NCBI RefSeq assembly: GCF_004519515.1
Contig: NZ_CP038145.1
Span: 806,001 to 870,000 of the forward strand
Direction: 5' to 3'
DNA from: Actinobacillus indolicus
GTDB taxonomy: Bacteria > Pseudomonadota > Gammaproteobacteria > Enterobacterales > Pasteurellaceae
DNA length: 64,000 nt
The position numbers were made by a program, and so were the translations under genes. The notes under the pieces are model-generated. The model searched no databases and had not been told where the DNA came from. It saw only the letters and a program-made list of their open reading frames with translations. Within the stretch, counting starts at the first letter, position 1; the number at the start of each line of letters is the position of its first letter. Below are positions 60,815 through 64,000 of this stretch, piece after piece.

Positions 60815-62772
60815 ATCGTCCACAGATGTTGTTCATTCTACTGTCAGCCTGTTTTATCGGACTGATGATGTGGCTACTCGGCGTGCAACTGCCTGAACAT
60901 CAATCCCTGATTAGCCTGTTTCAAGCCAGTGACAATCTCGATATTTTGTTAATTCAAAGCTATACCCTACCACGCATTGCCATTGCGTTATTGGCTGGCG
61001 GTATGCTCGGCTTGGCGAGTTTGCTGTTGCAACAAGTGATGGCAAATCCGCTGGCTTCCGATAATACGCTTGGGATCAGTGCCGGTTCGCAGTTTGCTCT
61101 GTTTATTACCGCTATTTTTGCACCGAATTGGATAGACATAAGTTCAAGTGCCATTGCGTTAGTCGGGGCTGGTTTAAGCCTAGTTCTTGTTCTGACGTTA
61201 GCAATGCGAAAAACAATGTCGCCGTTGTTGCTAATTTTGGCTGGCTTGGTGGTTAATCTCTATTTTGGTTCATTCTCCGCCTTGATGATGTTGTTTTACC
61301 CTGAAGAAGCTCGGGGCTTGGCACAATGGGGAGCAGGTTCTTTGGCTCAAGAAAGCTGGCGAGATCCACAATTTTTAGCAATACAAGCGGTCATTTGTGG
61401 CGGATTAATTGCCATATTGCTTCGTCCGCTCGCCATACTTTCATTAAACGACAGCAACGCCCAAAGCCTTGGGGTGCCTGTTAATCGCCTGCGTTTTTTC
61501 GGGGTATTTATCAGTGCTTATATGATTTCGGCGGTGGTAAGTTGTGTCGGTATGCTCGGTTTTATCGGGTTAGCGTCCGCCACAATTATTCGCCAACTTG
61601 GTGTGCGAACGCTGAAATGGCAATTGCTTGGGGCGTTTGCTGGTGGGGCGTTACTGCTAGCGGTCACGGATTTACTGCTACAACTGCTTGCCCATTTTAA
61701 AGGAATTAACTTGCCGACGGGGGCGGTGACGGCTCTGCTTGGCACGCCGTTATTGCTGTGGCTGATGTTCCTCTCGCTATCAAATACGGGGCGTTTAACA
61801 GAAACATCAACTCGCCTATCTCGCCGTTTTCATCGCTACACCTTACTGCCGATAGTGTTTGTTTTTGCACTTGTGCTATGGCTTGCACTCGCATTAGGCA
61901 AAGGCACAAGCGGTTGGAATGTATTGGAATTTAACGAATTTTACGCACCGCTTGTCGAGCTACGTTACCCACGCATTTTGACCGCCATTGCTGTTGGGAT
62001 CTTATTGGCGGTGGCTGGCGTGTTATTGCAACGCTTAACCCTAAACCCGATGGCAAGCCCTGAACTGCTCGGCGTGTCGTCTGGTACAAGTATGGGGATT
62101 TTGGCTGTGTTGTTCCTTGCCAGCACCGCTCAAACGGAATGGTATTGGCTGGCAGGTATCGCAGGGGCAGTTGTGGCTTTATTGGTGCTGACGGCGATCA
62201 ACCAACGCAACGGAATGTTGCCCGAAAAGGTGCTACTTACGGGGATCAGCCTATCGGCACTGTTTGATACTTTGCAACGCATTGCTATTGCCAGCGGCGA
62301 TCCAAGAGCGAACCAACTGATTGCATGGACATCGGGTTCGACCCAACAAATCGGGGCGGATCTTGCCGTGCCGTTTTTCTTGATAAGCCTTGTTCTACTA
62401 GGGATTAGCTTGATTTTCAGCCGTTGGCTTGAGTTATTGGCATTACAAGCCCCGATGGCACAAGCCTTAGGGCTAAACCTAAAACGTACCCGTTGGATTT
62501 TGATTTTATTTACCGCATTACTGACGGCGTTAGCAACTTTGATTATCGGACCGCTCAGTTTTATCGGCTTGCTCGTCCCACATATCGCCCGTTTTTTAGG
62601 TGTAAATCGAGCAAGTTCACAGATTTTAATCTCTGCCCTTATCGGCGGTTTGATTATGGTGTTTGCCGACTGGCTCGGCAGACAGATGTTATTCCCTTAT
62701 GAAGTGCCAGCCGGTTTAGTGGCAACGCTGATTGGGGGGACTTATTTCTTGCTGATGGTGAGAAGGGTGTAA
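60808..62772 (+). CDS. fhuB: Ferric hydroxamate permease FhuB (fused double subunit)
   Basis: A 654-residue inner-membrane permease made of two homologous halves of the FecCD type, as in E. coli FhuB. Each half has about ten membrane segments and its own coupling motif: LPRIAIALLAGGMLGLASLLLQ near 50 and RYPRILTAIAVGILLAVAGVLLQ near 390 start the halves, and GFIGLASATIIRQLGVRTLKW near 250 and IGPLSFIGLLVPHIARFLG near 575 contact FhuC. Full length. Confidence 0.94.
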   Translation: MVNRPQMLFILLSACFIGLMMWLLGVQLPEHQSLISLFQASDNLDILLIQSYTLPRIAIALLAGGMLGLASLLLQQVMANPLASDNTLGISAGSQFALFITAIFAPNWIDISSSAIALVGAGLSLVLVLTLAMRKTMSPLLLILAGLVVNLYFGSFSALMMLFYPEEARGLAQWGAGSLAQESWRDPQFLAIQAVICGGLIAILLRPLAILSLNDSNAQSLGVPVNRLRFFGVFISAYMISAVVSCVGMLGFIGLASATIIRQLGVRTLKWQLLGAFAGGALLLAVTDLLLQLLAHFKGINLPTGAVTALLGTPLLLWLMFLSLSNTGRLTETSTRLSRRFHRYTLLPIVFVFALVLWLALALGKGTSGWNVLEFNEFYAPLVELRYPRILTAIAVGILLAVAGVLLQRLTLNPMASPELLGVSSGTSMGILAVLFLASTAQTEWYWLAGIAGAVVALLVLTAINQRNGMLPEKVLLTGISLSALFDTLQRIAIASGDPRANQLIAWTSGSTQQIGADLAVPFFLISLVLLGISLIFSRWLELLALQAPMAQALGLNLKRTRWILILFTALLTALATLIIGPLSFIGLLVPHIARFLGVNRASSQILISALIGGLIMVFADWLGRQMLFPYEVPAGLVATLIGGTYFLLMVRRV

Positions 62773-62801
62773 CTTATTTTATTAACTCAAAGGACTTTAA
62801 A

Positions 62802-64000
62802 ATGAAAAAAACATTCGTTTATTCAACAATTTCTCAAGTAGTACTACTTGCCATTGCAAATCATGCAATGGCAAACGAGCAAACTAACGCAGAAACGGCA
62901 ACATTGGATGAAATCAGTGTGGTGGGCGGTTCTATGTACCGTATGGGCGAAGTGCCGGTGCATCAAGCGAAATCGGCGGTGGCGATTAATCGTGAAGAGC
63001 TTGATAAACAAAACATTACCAAAGCAGATGAAATCGGGCGTTATCAAGCGGGTTTCGCTAACCAAGTATTCGGTGAAGATACCAACACCAACTGGTTCCG
63101 TGTGCGTGGTGCGGAAGTCACTCAAGCGGTGGACGGTTTACCGACATTCAGCTACGGTTTCTTTACCCCTTATGTGAACACCTTTGGTTTAGAAGCAGTT
63201 GAAATTACCAAAGGTGCGGATGCAATGACATTCGGTGCAGCACAATCAGGCGGTTTAATCAACTATGTCAGCAAGCGCCCACATAAAGATCAAATCGGCA
63301 AAGGCGAATTTAAAATCAATGTAGGTAATAATGCACAATATGGTTTTGCAGCTGATTACACTGGTGCGATGAACACGGCGGAAACATTGCGCTATCGTTT
63401 GGTCACGTCTTATGGCGGTAAAGATGGCCAATGGGATAATACAAAGAATGAAACACTTTATATCGCACCTTCATTTGAATGGGATATTTCAGATCGTACC
63501 CGTTTAACGATTTTGACGAATTATCAGCAGGATAAGGGTGTGCCAAGTTCAAACTTCTTACCGCAAGAAGGTACCTTAGTCGCCTCACCAAACGGTTATA
63601 TCAGCCGTTCTACTAACTTGGGCGATCCAGTCAATGATAAAGAACGTAACCGCCAATATGGGCTTGGTTATGAATTTAATCATGACTTTGCCAACGGTTT
63701 TAGCGTCAACAGTAGTTACCGCTATAGCCATGTGGATAACTATCACCGTGGTTCTTATGCTTATCCGTCAGCCTATGATGCTAATTGGGCACCACTTGCA
63801 CCAAGCGCTGTAGGTTATGCTTTAGCGCGTGGCGTGGTGTTTAACGACGGTAAATCTATTTCGCACGCAATCGATAATAATGTGACATGGAAATTTGAGA
63901 ATGATTGGCTGAAAAATACCTTAGTAGTCGGAACCGATTACCGCCATCAAAAAGTCGATGCGCTATATACCTTATTCGGCAGTACGGCAGCAACCAATGT
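62802..64000 (+). CDS. fhuA: TonB-dependent ferric hydroxamate receptor FhuA, 5' part
   Basis: The frame is open from the ATG at 62802 (AAAGGA 8 nt upstream) to the window end, at least 399 codons, so the gene is partial. A signal peptide ends near NHAMA (residue 24). A TonB-box-like stretch ATLDEISVVG follows, then the plug domain with ADEIGRYQAGF, WFRVRGAE, DGLPTFSYGF and VEITKGADAMTFGAAQSGGLINYVSKRP. It is the last gene of fhuCDBA and takes up ferrichrome across the outer membrane. Ligand choice cannot be read from this part. Confidence 0.9.
   Translation, partial: MKKTFVYSTISQVVLLAIANHAMANEQTNAETATLDEISVVGGSMYRMGEVPVHQAKSAVAINREELDKQNITKADEIGRYQAGFANQVFGEDTNTNWFRVRGAEVTQAVDGLPTFSYGFFTPYVNTFGLEAVEITKGADAMTFGAAQSGGLINYVSKRPHKDQIGKGEFKINVGNNAQYGFAADYTGAMNTAETLRYRLVTSYGGKDGQWDNTKNETLYIAPSFEWDISDRTRLTILTNYQQDKGVPSSNFLPQEGTLVASPNGYISRSTNLGDPVNDKERNRQYGLGYEFNHDFANGFSVNSSYRYSHVDNYHRGSYAYPSAYDANWAPLAPSAVGYALARGVVFNDGKSISHAIDNNVTWKFENDWLKNTLVVGTDYRHQKVDALYTLFGSTAATN

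Overview
The window is a 64 kb chromosomal segment of a Pasteurellaceae bacterium. Evidence for this is the dozens of Apl-type DNA uptake signal sequences (core ACAAGCGGT, often followed by C and an AT-rich tail), a tmRNA tag ANDEQYALAA, a hybrid peroxiredoxin-glutaredoxin gene, an OmpP2-like porin, a Pcp-type lipoprotein, and an fhuCDBA operon order of the kind described in Actinobacillus pleuropneumoniae. The USS type points to the Actinobacillus/Mannheimia/Glaesserella branch rather than the Haemophilus influenzae branch. I cannot fix the species.

Layout. 0-4.3 kb: putP and menB, then about 1.5 kb of decayed or orphan DNA with broken reading frames and a REP-like hairpin pair. 4.3-13.6 kb: fklB, an acyl-CoA ligase, an unknown secreted protein, manA, a UPF0266 protein, miaB and the ptsH-ptsI-crr phosphotransferase operon. 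13.9-26.7 kb: asd, an OmpP2-like porin, lpxB, znuA, ubiD, yccS, two small lipoproteins (one is Pcp/SlyB), yecM, argS and rpoH. 26.8-30.4 kb: ssrA (tmRNA), roxA and abgT. 30.5-37.5 kb: glyQ and glyS, split by about 4 kb that holds a GST-like gene, a glutaredoxin-like gene and then an AT-rich accessory block. That block contains a PIN/NYN-type nuclease, a GNAT acetyltransferase, a possible PD-(D/E)XK nuclease and two unknown ORFs, with three copies of a structured repeat of roughly 110 bp between them. 37.5-48 kb: xerC, yfhL, nadR with a coupled metallophosphoesterase, prfC, rlmB, azlCD, a polar amino acid/cystine ABC transporter and the hybrid peroxiredoxin. 48.1-50.9 kb: oxyR, fabR and a thioredoxin-like gene. 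50.9-55.1 kb: ubiE-ubiJ-ubiB, hemG and mscL. 55.1-64 kb: cysK, an RNase T2 gene, sprT, fhuF and the start of fhuCDBA; fhuA runs off the window.

Two 713-bp IS1016-like (IS1595-family) elements with identical transposase proteins lie in opposite orientation, each flanked by a perfect 8-bp target duplication. One splits fabR, the regulator of unsaturated fatty acid synthesis. The other abuts the stop codon of cysK. Both look recent.

Most genes are ordinary housekeeping functions: sugar phosphotransfer, NAD salvage, ubiquinone/menaquinone and haem synthesis, translation, peroxide defence and iron uptake. The least explained parts are the repeat-punctuated block inside glyQS and the decayed segment after menB. 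Many transcription terminators here are built from inverted uptake signal sequences. No CRISPR array, prophage, rRNA or tRNA gene was seen.
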